Below, in pieces: positions 41,442 through 49,589 of a stretch of DNA of 49,589 nt. Numbering within the stretch: position 1 is the first letter of the stretch; each line of letters opens with the position of its first letter. The position numbers and the translations under genes are program-made. Origin of the DNA: Clostridia bacterium (GTDB lineage: Bacteria > Bacillota > Clostridia > UBA1381); assembly GCA_017483065.1 (NCBI GenBank), contig JAFULX010000091.1:1-49589 (forward strand). The letters run 5' to 3'. The notes under the pieces are model-generated. The model saw only the letters and a list, made by a program, of their open reading frames with translations, did no database searches and was not told where the DNA came from.

Positions 41442-42113
41442 ATGAAGATAATAGGTTATGTGAGGAGTGATTTTCCTACAAAATTCGGTATCCCGAGGCA
41501 GAGCGGAATTGCCGAAAGACTTGTGTCAAGGATAGTGTTTGAAAAGGAATACCGTGTGAGAGAGGCGTTTCGGGGACTTGAGGAATACTCGCACATATGG
41601 GTGCTGTGGCAGTTTTCCGAGACGGTCAGAGAGGACTGGTCGCCGACGGTACGTCCGCCCAAGCTCGGCGGAAATAAAAGAGTGGGCGTTTTTGCCACAC
41701 GCTCGCCCTTTCGCCCGAATAATATCGGACTTTCCTCGGTGCGGCTCGAAAAGATAGATTTTGACGCAAAGGACGGACCCGTGCTGTACATTTCGGGTGC
41801 GGATATTATGGATAATACCCCTGTTTACGATATTAAGCCGTATATCGCCTACACCGACTCACACCCCGACAGCATTTGCGGCTTCGCTCTGCCGCCAGAT
41901 GCAAGACCGCTGACGGTGAACTTTCCGACAGAGCTGCTCGAAAAAATTCCCGAAGGGAAGAGAGAAGCGCTGATTAGCGTGCTGGAGCAGGACCCAAGAC
42001 CGGGGTATATCGACGATGACCGCCGCTGCGGCTTTCGGTTTGCAGGACTTGAAATCGGTTTTCGGGTAGCGGACGGCATACTTACTGTATGCGATGTGGA
42101 AAAAATTGGATAA
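41442..42113 (+). CDS. trmO: tRNA (N6-threonylcarbamoyladenosine37-N6)-methyltransferase TrmO/TsaA
   Basis: 223 residues from ATG 41442 (AAGGCGGTGA upstream, after the predicted transcription start). The N-terminal TsaA barrel (1-145) carries family motifs IGYVRSDFPTKFGIPRQSG, YSHIWVLWQF, VGVFATRSPFRPNNIGLSSV and GADIMDNTPVYDIKPY. The enzyme methylates t6A37 in some tRNAs using S-adenosylmethionine. The C-terminal 75 residues (from SHPDSICG on) form the extra domain seen in longer bacterial homologues. The next gene on this strand is a tiny protein 88 bases later. Confidence 0.92.
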   Translation: MKIIGYVRSDFPTKFGIPRQSGIAERLVSRIVFEKEYRVREAFRGLEEYSHIWVLWQFSETVREDWSPTVRPPKLGGNKRVGVFATRSPFRPNNIGLSSVRLEKIDFDAKDGPVLYISGADIMDNTPVYDIKPYIAYTDSHPDSICGFALPPDARPLTVNFPTELLEKIPEGKREALISVLEQDPRPGYIDDDRRCGFRFAGLEIGFRVADGILTVCDVEKIG

Positions 42114-42201
42114 ATTTTTCATAAAAGCTTTTCTGGGAGGTTTTTCGGACAGATACTAAGATATAATCAAGACAAACAAAGCAAACAAGGAGGTTTTGAT
42201 T

Positions 42202-42414
42202 ATGTCAGAGAGAAGTTATTGGAAGGCACGTCCAAGTGCGAGAACGGTACACGACGAGCGAGTTCGTATTGAAGACGAGAAAAATTTTGAGCTTTTGTCG
42301 CAGGGCGTTTACTTTGCGGCGGCAATTCTCGGCGTGTTCGGAGTTTGTCTTGGCAACATCGAGCTGATTTGTGCTTCGGCTGCGATGGTGATGTTTGCGA
42401 GGACGCTTCGCTAA
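42202..42414 (+). CDS. Small membrane protein of unknown function
   Basis: 70 residues from ATG 42202 with AAGGAGG at ideal spacing, which makes expression very likely. A charged N-terminus (MSERSYWKARPSARTVHDER, then acidic) is followed by one long or two short hydrophobic segments (about 37-66: VYFAAAILGVFGVCLGNIELIC and SAAMVMFA). A TATAAT at about 42161 may be its -10. No family recognised. The reading frame and codon use look normal for the window. Confidence 0.7.
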   Translation: MSERSYWKARPSARTVHDERVRIEDEKNFELLSQGVYFAAAILGVFGVCLGNIELICASAAMVMFARTLR

Positions 42415-42436
42415 AGGAAAGGAAGGCTTGATTTGT

Positions 42437-42592
42437 ATGAAAGATTGCTTTGATGAGGTTTTTGCCTGCGATAGTGAGGGCTATGAGGAGTATTTTGCAA
42501 AAATTTCGCATATTCGTAGTTCTAAAACCGACAAAAACCAAAAGGAAATGATATCAAACTGTGAGATAAACGGACAGGAATTGTCGAATTAA
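42437..42592 (+). CDS. Small acidic protein of unknown function
   Basis: 51 residues from ATG 42437, with GGAAAGGAAGG upstream and 22 bases after the previous small gene, so probably co-transcribed. It starts MKDCFDEVFACDSEGYEEYF and ends polar (INGQELSN). No membrane segment, no motif recognised. Real expression is plausible but not proven from sequence; the frame could extend to an upstream start overlapping the previous gene, without support. Confidence 0.5.
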   Translation: MKDCFDEVFACDSEGYEEYFAKISHIRSSKTDKNQKEMISNCEINGQELSN

Positions 42593-42636
42593 CCGAAAAT
42601 ATCCCGTAAGCGGTCGCAAAAGCTGAAAATATTATG

Positions 42637-42665
42637 TGGATTTCGGTAAAAAAGTGCAGTATAAT
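42637..42665 (+). promoter_or_regulatory. Promoter of the candidate structured RNA
   Basis: TGGATT (42637-42642), 17-base spacer, TATAAT (42660-42665). Predicted start near 42672. Confidence 0.55.
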
Positions 42666-42671
42666 GTAAAC

Positions 42672-42798
42672 ATAACCAAGTTAAAGAGCCGACAGGCTTT
42701 TTATACCCCCTATTATCCGCCGCTTTGTCGGAACAAGTATTTTTGCAGTCACCCACGGACTGTAATAATGCCCCGACAAGGCGGTTTCCCCTTTTTTT
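42672..42798 (+). ncRNA. Candidate structured non-coding RNA, about 127 nt
   Basis: No gene fits this 300-base space. Its parts are a promoter just upstream, hairpin 1 (9-base stem 42682-42690 with 42695-42703, GACA loop), a C-rich single strand (ACCCCC), and a large hairpin 2: 12-base stem (42720-42731 with 42773-42784), an asymmetric internal bubble, an apical stem CAGTC/GACTG (42746-42750 with 42758-42762). Seven T (42792-42798) end it. The bubble between two stems recalls 6S RNA, but it is shorter than usual and I cannot match it. RNAs of the raiA class often lie near comF, which is also close here. It could also be a leader of the XRE gene. Confidence 0.6.
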
Positions 42799-42892
42799 GA
42801 CCTGAATACAAATAATAATCAACTAACAGACGAAAATTCAACCAAAAGAAAAGCAATAATAATTATACTATTAGTAAAGGAGTGTTTTTCTA

Positions 42893-43192
42893 ATGGTGGA
42901 TTTGGACGTAAAGCTCAGAGAGCTTCGCCGTGAACGGCAATGGACGCAAGGGTATGTTGCGAAGAAAATAGGCGTATCGGCTTCTGTCATTTCAGCTTAT
43001 GAGTTGGGACTCAGACAGCCGTCCTTTGAGGTGCTTGCAAAGCTTTCAAGGCTTTACGGCGTATCCTCGGATTATCTGTTAGGAATTAGCGGACACAAGA
43101 ATATTGAAAATCAGCATCTTATCAGCCTTGACGGATTAACTCCCGAAGAAATTAAGTTGGTAATAAAGCTTGTAGATGCCTTGAAGGCATAA
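42893..43192 (+). CDS. XRE-family transcriptional regulator
   Basis: 99 residues, AAAGGAG upstream. The N-terminal helix-turn-helix domain (about 5-62) is typical of Cro/CI and SinR-like proteins: LRELRRERQWTQGYVAKKIGVSASVISAYELGLRQPSFEVLAKLSRLYGVSSDYLLG, seen here in several pieces. The C-terminal 30 residues (LTPEEIKLVIKLVDALKA) likely form a dimerisation helix. It lies between the candidate RNA and comF; target genes unknown. Confidence 0.9.
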   Translation: MVDLDVKLRELRRERQWTQGYVAKKIGVSASVISAYELGLRQPSFEVLAKLSRLYGVSSDYLLGISGHKNIENQHLISLDGLTPEEIKLVIKLVDALKA

Positions 43193-43247
43193 TTTGCAGA
43201 AAATTTATTAAGCAGATGGTAGAATATGGATATAAGGGGGATGACAT

Positions 43248-43979
43248 ATGAGACCGCTGCAAGGGATTTTCAGAAGTCTTGAGGGTGAAAAGCCTGTCTG
43301 CATATGCTGTCGGCGTCGCAGTGATAGGGTGAGTGCTGAGGGCGATGGGGTTTGTATATGTTCGGTCTGTTATAACAACTTTATGAAAAGCAGAGTTGAC
43401 GATTACTATGATGTCGGAGGCGGTATCCGCCGTCTGTTTGCACCGTTTGCATACGACGGTGAAATACGGCGGATTGTACACGAGCTGAAATTCCGTGCGG
43501 CAAGTGCGTATGCGCTGCCTCTTGCAAGGCTGATTTTTGATGCCTTGCCGCCGTATTACGATTATTCTTTCTATGATTTTGTGATACCCGTTCCGCTGCA
43601 TTGGGAGCGGCTTGAGGAAAGAGGGTATAATCAGGCAGAGCTGCTGGCTGCACCTCTTGCACGGCTGCTTGGTATTCCGATGGCGGACGATGTGCTGTTT
43701 CGTATCCGCAAAACGGAGCGGCAGATGGTACTGACAAGAGCAAGGCGGATTGAAAATGTAAAGGGTGCATTTTGGGCGGACAAAAGCGTTTCTGGCAAAA
43801 ACATTTTACTTATTGATGATATCTACACTGTCGGTGCAACGGTCGGTGAATGTGCGGCGGCATTGAGAGAAAAGGGAGCGGCGGATATAGACGCCGTTGT
43901 TTTATGCACAAATTTCAATAAATGCGGTACATATGAGCGTCCACCCACAATTCCTGCCATAAGACGCCAAAAAAATTAA
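43248..43979 (+). CDS. comF: ComF family protein (phosphoribosyltransferase-like, DNA uptake)
   Basis: 243 residues, AAGGGGG before the ATG. The N-terminal zinc finger has the cysteine pairs CICC and CICSVC (about residues 18-41). The C-terminal domain is phosphoribosyltransferase-like with VIPVPLHWERLEERGYNQAE and the PRPP motif ILLIDDIYTVGATV. ComF proteins take part in DNA uptake during transformation with an ATPase partner; no comFA is adjacent. The neighbour dprA, 1.1 kb on, belongs to the same process. Without other com genes here, competence itself is not shown. Confidence 0.9.
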   Translation: MRPLQGIFRSLEGEKPVCICCRRRSDRVSAEGDGVCICSVCYNNFMKSRVDDYYDVGGGIRRLFAPFAYDGEIRRIVHELKFRAASAYALPLARLIFDALPPYYDYSFYDFVIPVPLHWERLEERGYNQAELLAAPLARLLGIPMADDVLFRIRKTERQMVLTRARRIENVKGAFWADKSVSGKNILLIDDIYTVGATVGECAAALREKGAADIDAVVLCTNFNKCGTYERPPTIPAIRRQKN

Positions 43980-44007
43980 ATCAGGGGTAGAAATTTTGAT
44001 GAATTTA

Positions 44008-44016
44008 TGTTAAAAT
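44008..44016 (+). promoter_or_regulatory. Extended -10 promoter of the cysK homologue
   Basis: TGTTAAAAT (44008-44016); the -35 position (TAGAAA) is poor. Start near 44023. Confidence 0.4.
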
Positions 44017-44048
44017 ATGGTTTATGAAGCTGAAAGGACAGTAAATAT

Positions 44049-44975
44049 ATGGTATATAATAATATTCTCGAGGCACTTGGAAACACGCCTATGATACGTC
44101 TTGCAAGGATGGCTGACCCCGACAGTGCGGAAATTCTCGTTAAGTTCGAGGGTCTTAACGTCGGTGGTTCAATCAAGACAAGAACAGCATACAATATGAT
44201 AGCCGATGCGGAAAAGCGTGGCATAATCGGCAAGGACACCGTAATTGTCGAGCCGACGAGCGGTAATCAGGGAATAGGACTTGCTCTTGTGGGTGCGGTG
44301 CGTGGCTACAAAACAAAGATTATTATGCCCGACTCGGTAAGTGAGGAACGCAGAAAGCTGGTTGAGCATTACGGTGCGGAGGTTATTCTGGTGCACGATT
44401 CGGGCAATATCGGTGCGTGCATTGAGGAATGCTTGCAGACGGCACTTAAAATGCAGAAAGAGGATAGGAATGTTTTTGTGCCTCAGCAGTTTGAAAATCC
44501 CGCAAATACCGAGGCACAGCGTGAGCAGACGGCGAAGGAAATTCTGGAACAGGTTTCGGGTCCCATACACGGCTTTTGTTCGGGTATAGGCACGGGCGGT
44601 ACTATCACGGGTATCGGCGAGGTTTTAAAAAAGCATAATCCCGACATTGAAATATGGGCGGCAGAGCCTGAAAATGCGGCTATTCTTTCAGGCGGCTCGA
44701 TAGGTACGCACGTTCAAATGGGTATCGGCGACGGACTTATCCCCGAAATTCTGAATGTAAATATATACGACGATATCTGTATAATCGGCGATGATGAAGC
44801 AATCCGCACCTCGAAGGAGCTTGCCTCACGTGAGGGAATTATGTGCGGAATTTCGAGCGGCACAAATGTTGCGGCGGCACTTCGCCTTGCAAAAAAGCTC
44901 GGCAAGGGTAAGACGGTTGTAACCGTTCTCCCCGATACCGCAGAGCGATATTTTTCGACACCACTTTTTGGGTAA
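44049..44975 (+). CDS. cysK: Cysteine synthase family, PLP-dependent (O-acetylserine sulfhydrylase-like)
   Basis: 308 residues with AAAGGA upstream. Fold type II PLP enzyme: Schiff-base Lys in VGGSIKTRTA (normally SVKDR or SIKDR), PTSGNQGIG (normally PTSGNTGIG), the phosphate loop GTGGTITG and GISSGTN near the end. These small changes place it in a subgroup close to cysteine synthase, joining sulfide to O-acetylserine, or a related beta-replacement reaction. No cysE is adjacent. The product supplies cysteine for Fe-S clusters and thiols. Substrate is probable, not sure. Confidence 0.88.
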   Translation: MVYNNILEALGNTPMIRLARMADPDSAEILVKFEGLNVGGSIKTRTAYNMIADAEKRGIIGKDTVIVEPTSGNQGIGLALVGAVRGYKTKIIMPDSVSEERRKLVEHYGAEVILVHDSGNIGACIEECLQTALKMQKEDRNVFVPQQFENPANTEAQREQTAKEILEQVSGPIHGFCSGIGTGGTITGIGEVLKKHNPDIEIWAAEPENAAILSGGSIGTHVQMGIGDGLIPEILNVNIYDDICIIGDDEAIRTSKELASREGIMCGISSGTNVAAALRLAKKLGKGKTVVTVLPDTAERYFSTPLFG

Positions 44976-44995
44976 TATACAATAGAAGAAAAAAA

Positions 44996-45029
44996 TTGAC
45001 AAATACAAAAAAATGTAGTAGTCTATAAT
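44996..45029 (+). promoter_or_regulatory. Promoter region of dprA with a double -10
   Basis: An exact TTGACA (44996-45001) has TAGTCT 17 bases on (45019-45024) and an exact TATAAT 22 bases on (45024-45029). The first spacing works; the better -10 is too far for this -35. Confidence 0.5.
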
Positions 45030-45053
45030 AGTGTGATGCAGAGGGGAATGTTT

Positions 45054-46181
45054 ATGAACGAAAAAATACTAAGACTTTGGCTTGCCTCCAAAACGGGACG
45101 TGCTGCGTGGCGTGCCGAACAGCTCCAAAGCTATTTTGGCAGTCTTGAGGCGGTTTATGAGGCAAAGCTTGACGACTATATGCAGCTCCCTGAAATGAAG
45201 AAATCGGTTGCAATTGCACTTTCCGATAAAAGTCTTGCACGTGAGGAAAAGATTGTTTCCGATTGTAAGGAGTTCGGAATAAATATTCTAACTCCCGAGG
45301 ACAAGGGCTTCAATCAGACGCTGACGCAAATCAGCACACCCGTTCAGGTGATTTACACACTCGGCGAAATTCCCGACTGGGACAGTATCCTCGGCATTGC
45401 AATAGTTGGCACAAGAAAATTCAGCGAATATGGTCAGGTGGCAGCCGAGCGGCTTTCAAGTGAGCTTGCCGAGGCGGGCGTCACTATAATTAGCGGTATG
45501 GCGAGGGGTATTGACAGCTTTGCGCTGCGTTCGGCAGTAAGGGCAGGTATGCCGTCCGTTGCGGTAATGGGCTGCGGTCTTGACCAAGCCTATCCGCCCG
45601 AGAACAGAGGATTGATGAACGATATTATCAAAACAGGCTGTGCAATCAGCGAATATCCGCCCTGCTCGCCGCCTATTCCGCAGCATTTTCCTGCAAGAAA
45701 CAGAATTGTCAGCGGACTTTCCGACGGAGTTCTGGCGATTGAAGCACCGATTAAAAGCGGTACGCTTATAACTACAAGGCTGGCAGCGGATATGGGAAAG
45801 ACGCTATTTGCAGTACCGGGAAATATTTTTGCGAAAAATTCCGCAGGCACAAACGAACTTATAAAGCAGGGTGCAATTCCCGTCACTTGTGCACAGGATA
45901 TTCTGGAGGCATTCTCGATAAAAAGTAAAAACCTCACACCTCCGACGGCACTCCCCGAAAAGGAAGCTCAGCCCGTCAAGGAGGACATAATTGAAGGACT
46001 TTCCGAAAAGGAAAATCTGATAATAACTCTTCTTCGCCAAAAGGATATGCACATAGAGGAAATCGCAGCACGGGGCGGCTTTACAATAGCCGAGCTGAAC
46101 GGAATGCTTACAATGCTTGAAATTGAGGGGTATATACTGAAGACTGCGGGCAGTATATATAAATGCAATCTCGAAAAATAA
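45054..46181 (+). CDS. dprA: DNA processing protein DprA (Smf)
   Basis: 375 residues from ATG 45054, the best of three in-frame ATGs because AGAGGGGA has good spacing. DprA binds incoming single-stranded DNA and loads RecA. An N-terminal helical part (1-80) is followed by the Rossmann-like core with AIVGTRKFSEYG, TIISGMARGIDSFALRSA, AVMGCGLDQAYPPEN, HFPARNRIVSGLSDGVLAIEA, and SGTLITTRLA. The C-terminal 60 residues form a winged helix (MHIEEIAARGGFTIAELNGM). The order dprA-topA-trmFO is typical of Bacillota. Confidence 0.95.
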   Translation: MNEKILRLWLASKTGRAAWRAEQLQSYFGSLEAVYEAKLDDYMQLPEMKKSVAIALSDKSLAREEKIVSDCKEFGINILTPEDKGFNQTLTQISTPVQVIYTLGEIPDWDSILGIAIVGTRKFSEYGQVAAERLSSELAEAGVTIISGMARGIDSFALRSAVRAGMPSVAVMGCGLDQAYPPENRGLMNDIIKTGCAISEYPPCSPPIPQHFPARNRIVSGLSDGVLAIEAPIKSGTLITTRLAADMGKTLFAVPGNIFAKNSAGTNELIKQGAIPVTCAQDILEAFSIKSKNLTPPTALPEKEAQPVKEDIIEGLSEKENLIITLLRQKDMHIEEIAARGGFTIAELNGMLTMLEIEGYILKTAGSIYKCNLEK

Positions 46182-46196
46182 GCGGCGTATCCCGCA

Positions 46197-46244
46197 CTGT
46201 TTGCAAAGCTCGGAGTACCTCTGTACGCCGTCGCTTTGAAACAG
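46197..46244 (+). repeat. Dispersed hairpin element, copy C
   Basis: Core GCTCGGAGTAC (46208-46218), CTCT, GTACGCCGTCG (46223-46233), enclosed by a 12-base stem with one bulged G (CTGTTTGCAAAGC at 46197-46209 with GCTTTGAAACAG at 46233-46244). It begins 16 bases after the dprA stop. The outer arms share no sequence with copy B but still pair. Confidence 0.8.
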
Positions 46245-46332
46245 CACAATCTACTTGCTTCTTTTCCGAGCTTGGAGTGAAGAAATAATTTTGATTTATA
46301 CTGCCGCAAGAGCGGTAAAACGGAGGAACAGT

Positions 46333-48417
46333 ATGGCAGCTAAAAAACTACTGATAGTTGAGTCGCCTGCAAAGGCAGGAACGATAAAGAAATATTTAGG
46401 CAGTGACTACACCGTTATGGCAACGGTGGGTCATATTATAGATTTGCCCAAAAGTCAGCTCGGAGTGGACGTTGACAATGATTTTGAGCCGAAATACATT
46501 ACCATTCGTGGTAAGGGCGACCTTTTGACCAAGCTGAAAAGAGAAGCTAAAAATGCGTCAAAGGTTTATCTTGCAACCGACCCTGACCGTGAGGGTGAGG
46601 CGATAAGCTGGCATTTGGCAAATGCACTTTCCATTGACCCTAGCTCTGCGTGCAGAGTGACCTTCAACGAGGTTACAAAAAGTGCGGTCAAGGCGGCTAT
46701 AAAATCACCGAGAAGCATTGATATGGACCTTGTAGACGCACAGCAGGCAAGACGTGTGCTTGACCGTGTTGTAGGCTACAAGCTCAGCCCGATTTTGTGG
46801 GAAAAGGTGAAAAAGGGACTCTCGGCAGGACGTGTGCAGTCGGTTGCGACAAGACTTATATGTGACCGTGAGGAGGATATACAGAACTTTGTGCCGAAGG
46901 AATACTGGACGGTTGAGGCACTGCTCACCGACCCAAAATCAAAAAAGAGCTTTGAGGCGAAGTATTACGGTACAGGCGGCAAGGAGGTAGAGCTTGACGA
47001 CAAGGCTAAGGCGGACGCTGTGATTGACGAGGTAAGCCGTGAGGCATTTATCATATCCAAAATCAAGCACGCCGATATGCAGAAAAATCCGCCGCCTCCG
47101 TTTACGACAAGTACAATGCAGCAGGACGCATCGAGGAAGATTAACTTCTCCTCCTATAAGACAATGCAGACGGCACAGGGACTTTACGAGGGTGTAAATT
47201 TAGGTACAAGCCTTGGCGGTACGGTCGGTCTTATCACATATATGCGTACCGACTCGCTCAGAATTTCGGCAGAGGCACGCAGCGACGTGTCGGGATATAT
47301 CACCGATACCTATGGCAGAGAAATGCTCAGAAACCGTGAATTTAAGACGAAAAACAACGCACAGGACGCACACGAGGCAATCCGTCCCACAAGCGTGCGA
47401 TTGACACCGCAATTGGTGCGTGAAAAGCTTACACCCGACCAGTACAAGCTTTATAAGCTGATTTGGGAGCGTTTCGTGGCAAGTCAGATGGCAAGTGCGG
47501 TTTACGATACAACAACGGTGACGGTAACGGCAGGCAAGCACGAATTTCGTGCAAGCGGCTCTGCGATTAAATTCAAGGGCTTCACCGTGCTTTATACAGA
47601 GGGCAGCGATACTGCCGAGGAAAAGGCGAAAAAGCTGCCGACTCTGGAGGAAAATACCGAGGTAAACCTGAAAAGCATTGAGGGCAATCAGCACTTTACT
47701 CAGCCGCCCGCACGTTTTTCCGAGGCGACATTGGTGCGTGAGCTTGAGGAAAGGGGTATAGGCAGACCGAGTACCTATGCACCGACCATCACAACCATTA
47801 TTTCAAGAGGCTATGTGGCGAGGAACAAAAAGCAACTTTTGCCCACCGAGCTTGGTATGATTACCACAGATATTTTGAAGAATAATTTTGAAGATATAGT
47901 TGACGTGGAGTTTACTGCAGGTATGGAGGAACAGCTCGACCTCGTTGCGGAGGGGAAAACCGAATGGAAACACGTTTTGTCGGAATTTTATCCCGATTTT
48001 GCCGATAATCTCGAAAAGGCAAAGGCGGCAGTTGAAAAGATTAAGATTAAGGACGAGGAATCGGACGTCGTCTGTGACAAATGCGGCAGAAAAATGGTCT
48101 ACAAGATAGGTAAATTCGGCAAATTCCTCGCCTGCCCAGGTTATCCCGAGTGCAAAAATACAATGGCGATTAAGAAGGGTACGGGTGTAGAATGTCCCAA
48201 ATGCGGCAAGGAGCTTGTTGAGAAAAGCTCAAAAAGAGGCAGAGTGTTCTACGGCTGCGAGGGCTTCCCGAAATGCGATTTTATGACGTGGGATAAGCCG
48301 CTTTCAAAGGAAAAATGTCCCGATTGCGGCGGTATTCTGCTTAAAAAGCAGGGCAGAAACGCAAAAATCTACTGTCAGAACGAAAAATGCAGCTATGAAA
48401 GGAAATCCGCAAAATGA
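46333..48417 (+). CDS. topA: DNA topoisomerase I
   Basis: 694 residues from ATG 46333 (GGAGGA six bases upstream); earlier frame lacks a ribosome site. It relaxes negative supercoils. Toprim domain: [20 protein letters not shown] and [16 protein letters not shown]; the active-site Tyr lies in [14 protein letters not shown] (form ITYMRTDS). EAIRPT and [12 protein letters not shown] are further family marks. The C-terminal 110 residues have three zinc ribbons: [27 protein letters not shown] (two halves), CPKCGKEL...CEGFPKC and CPDCGGIL...CQNEKC. Its TGA overlaps the trmFO ATG. Confidence 0.97.
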   Translation: MAAKKLLIVESPAKAGTIKKYLGSDYTVMATVGHIIDLPKSQLGVDVDNDFEPKYITIRGKGDLLTKLKREAKNASKVYLATDPDREGEAISWHLANALSIDPSSACRVTFNEVTKSAVKAAIKSPRSIDMDLVDAQQARRVLDRVVGYKLSPILWEKVKKGLSAGRVQSVATRLICDREEDIQNFVPKEYWTVEALLTDPKSKKSFEAKYYGTGGKEVELDDKAKADAVIDEVSREAFIISKIKHADMQKNPPPPFTTSTMQQDASRKINFSSYKTMQTAQGLYEGVNLGTSLGGTVGLITYMRTDSLRISAEARSDVSGYITDTYGREMLRNREFKTKNNAQDAHEAIRPTSVRLTPQLVREKLTPDQYKLYKLIWERFVASQMASAVYDTTTVTVTAGKHEFRASGSAIKFKGFTVLYTEGSDTAEEKAKKLPTLEENTEVNLKSIEGNQHFTQPPARFSEATLVRELEERGIGRPSTYAPTITTIISRGYVARNKKQLLPTELGMITTDILKNNFEDIVDVEFTAGMEEQLDLVAEGKTEWKHVLSEFYPDFADNLEKAKAAVEKIKIKDEESDVVCDKCGRKMVYKIGKFGKFLACPGYPECKNTMAIKKGTGVECPKCGKELVEKSSKRGRVFYGCEGFPKCDFMTWDKPLSKEKCPDCGGILLKKQGRNAKIYCQNEKCSYERKSAK

Positions 48418-49589
48418 GAGTACGGATTATAGGTGCAGGTCTTGCAGGCTGTGAGGCGGCAAATCAGCTTACAAGGAGAGGAATAGCGGTCACCTTGTGC
48501 GAGATGAAGCCGCACAAATACTCGCCTGCACATTCAAACGAGGGCTTTGCCGAGCTTGTATGCTCAAACTCCCTAAAGGCTGACCGTATCGAAAATGCGT
48601 GCGGACTTCTCAAGGAGGAAATGCGGCTTTTCGACTCGATTACAATGCGTGCGGCGGATAAGGCGAGAGTGCCTGCGGGCGGCGCTTTGGCGGTGGACAG
48701 GGAAATTTTCTCGAAAATTATCACCGCCGAGCTTGAACAAAATCCGCTTGTTACAATAGAGCGTGGCGAGGTAACGTCGGTTGATACTGATGAATATACA
48801 ATAATTGCGACAGGACCCCTGACGTCCGACGGACTTTACAGCGAGATTGAAAAGCTTTGCGGCAGCGAGAGCTTGTATTTTTACGATGCGGCAGCACCCG
48901 TGGTTACTAAAGAGAGTATTGATTTTGACCGTGTTTTCTACGGTGCAAGGTATGACAGAGGTACAGCTGATTATATCAACTGCCCTTTTACCAAGGAGGA
49001 GTATGACCGCTTTTACGATGCACTCGTAGAGGCGGAGGTTTCCGAGCTTAAACGCTTTGAAAATCAGACGGTGTTCGAGGGCTGTATGCCTGTCGAAACT
49101 ATGGCAAAGCGTGGCAGAGAAACGCTGCTTTTCGGACCGTTGAAGCCTGTCGGTCTTACAAATCCGAAAACGGGAAAGGACGACGCTTATGCGGTTGTAC
49201 AGCTTCGTCAGGACGATATGGCAGGCTCGATATATAACCTTGTCGGCTTTCAGACAAATCTCAAATGGGGCGAGCAAAAGCGTGTATTTTCGATGATACC
49301 AGGCTTGGAAAATGCCGAGTTTGTACGCTACGGAGTTATGCACCGAAATACCTTTATCAATGCACCCGAGGTGCTTGACAGGTTCTACCGTATGAAAAAG
49401 TACCCGAAGGTGTTCTTTGCAGGACAGATAACGGGCGTTGAAGGGTATGTGGAGTCGGCGGCGTCGGGACTTATGGCGGGCTATAATATGGCACGGCTGA
49501 TTTTGGACGAGCCGTTGCTTGAGCCTGATATAAAAACCGCTATCGGTGCGTTGCCGCTTTATATCACAACCGCCGAAAAGCTTCAGCCG
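48414..49589 (+). CDS. trmFO: tRNA uracil-54 methyltransferase TrmFO (folate dependent), cut by the window edge
   Basis: The first 392 codons lie in the window; the frame is open to the last base. The start ATG overlaps the topA stop (ATGA), with AAAGGAAA upstream. FAD-binding motif [16 protein letters not shown] near the N-terminus, [27 protein letters not shown], and near the end [24 protein letters not shown] match TrmFO, which makes m5U54 in tRNA from methylenetetrahydrofolate. In B. subtilis the gene (gid) also follows topA. About 40-45 residues are missing at the C-terminus. Confidence 0.97.
   Translation, partial: MRVRIIGAGLAGCEAANQLTRRGIAVTLCEMKPHKYSPAHSNEGFAELVCSNSLKADRIENACGLLKEEMRLFDSITMRAADKARVPAGGALAVDREIFSKIITAELEQNPLVTIERGEVTSVDTDEYTIIATGPLTSDGLYSEIEKLCGSESLYFYDAAAPVVTKESIDFDRVFYGARYDRGTADYINCPFTKEEYDRFYDALVEAEVSELKRFENQTVFEGCMPVETMAKRGRETLLFGPLKPVGLTNPKTGKDDAYAVVQLRQDDMAGSIYNLVGFQTNLKWGEQKRVFSMIPGLENAEFVRYGVMHRNTFINAPEVLDRFYRMKKYPKVFFAGQITGVEGYVESAASGLMAGYNMARLILDEPLLEPDIKTAIGALPLYITTAEKLQP

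Noticed and set aside
42589-42822. Minus-strand frame of 77 codons across the RNA candidate
   Set aside because: No ribosome site, unusual composition, and it runs through a promoter, hairpins and a T tract that work on the plus strand.

Overview
The window reads as a chromosomal segment of a spore-forming Bacillota, most likely a gut-type member of class Clostridia. The reasons are the SpoIVB sporulation peptidase, the compact frr-uppS-cdsA-dxr-rseP-ispG order, type III glutamine synthetase, a phosphofructokinase with pyrophosphate-type active-site residues, SLH-anchored surface proteins next to LCP ligases, strong AGGAGG ribosome binding sites and frequent TTG starts. Base composition is intermediate for most of the window, with one clearly A+T-rich island (about 13.54-17.78 kb). 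No rRNA, tRNA, CRISPR array, prophage or transposase was seen. A species name cannot be assigned from the sequence alone.

Layout. 1-8.8 kb: the end of an iscU-like gene, then a long co-directional housekeeping run (pyrH, frr, uppS, cdsA, dxr, rseP, ispG, aroQ, M24 peptidase, efp) that joins nucleotide, translation, phospholipid, isoprenoid/undecaprenyl, membrane proteolysis and shikimate functions. 8.9-12.3 kb: an acidic zinc-ribbon protein of the CD1247 type, then pcrA-gph on the opposite strand. 12.4-13.5 kb: spoIVB. 13.6-23.2 kb: an accessory carbohydrate region with three AraC-type regulators beside a DMT-type permease, a GH31 glycosidase, an (alpha/alpha)6-barrel glycosidase, a DHDPS/NAL-family aldolase and an SDR oxidoreductase; the first part is the A+T-rich island. 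23.3-28.7 kb: asnB, a divergent 47-residue peptide gene under a perfect consensus promoter, holB, citrate synthase and a small lipoprotein. 28.7-29.6 kb: a highly structured intergenic segment and a Phd/YefM-ParE type toxin-antitoxin pair. 29.7-37.8 kb: a surface locus (SLH-GLUG protein, phosphodiester glycosidase with SLH domains, two LCP ligases). 37.8-41.2 kb: glnA(type III)-pfp operon with a perfect consensus promoter and a hairpin leader. 41.4-49.6 kb: trmO, two very small proteins, a candidate structured non-coding RNA, an XRE regulator, comF, a cysK homologue, dprA, topA and the 5' part of trmFO.

How the genes fit together. Dxr and IspG make isoprenoid precursors, UppS makes the undecaprenyl carrier, and LCP ligases use undecaprenyl-linked glycopolymers to decorate the wall to which SLH proteins bind; CdsA and RseP act in the same membrane. 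In the accessory region each catabolic gene has an AraC regulator next to it, which suggests several small, separately induced glycan or sugar-acid units. ComF, DprA and TopA form a DNA-handling group in the usual dprA-topA-trmFO order.

The most interesting items are the 47-residue peptide gene, a small hairpin element found in three intergenic sites with changed but still paired outer arms, the candidate ncRNA at about 42.67-42.80 kb, the structured region at 28.70-28.87 kb, and the glnA leader hairpin.
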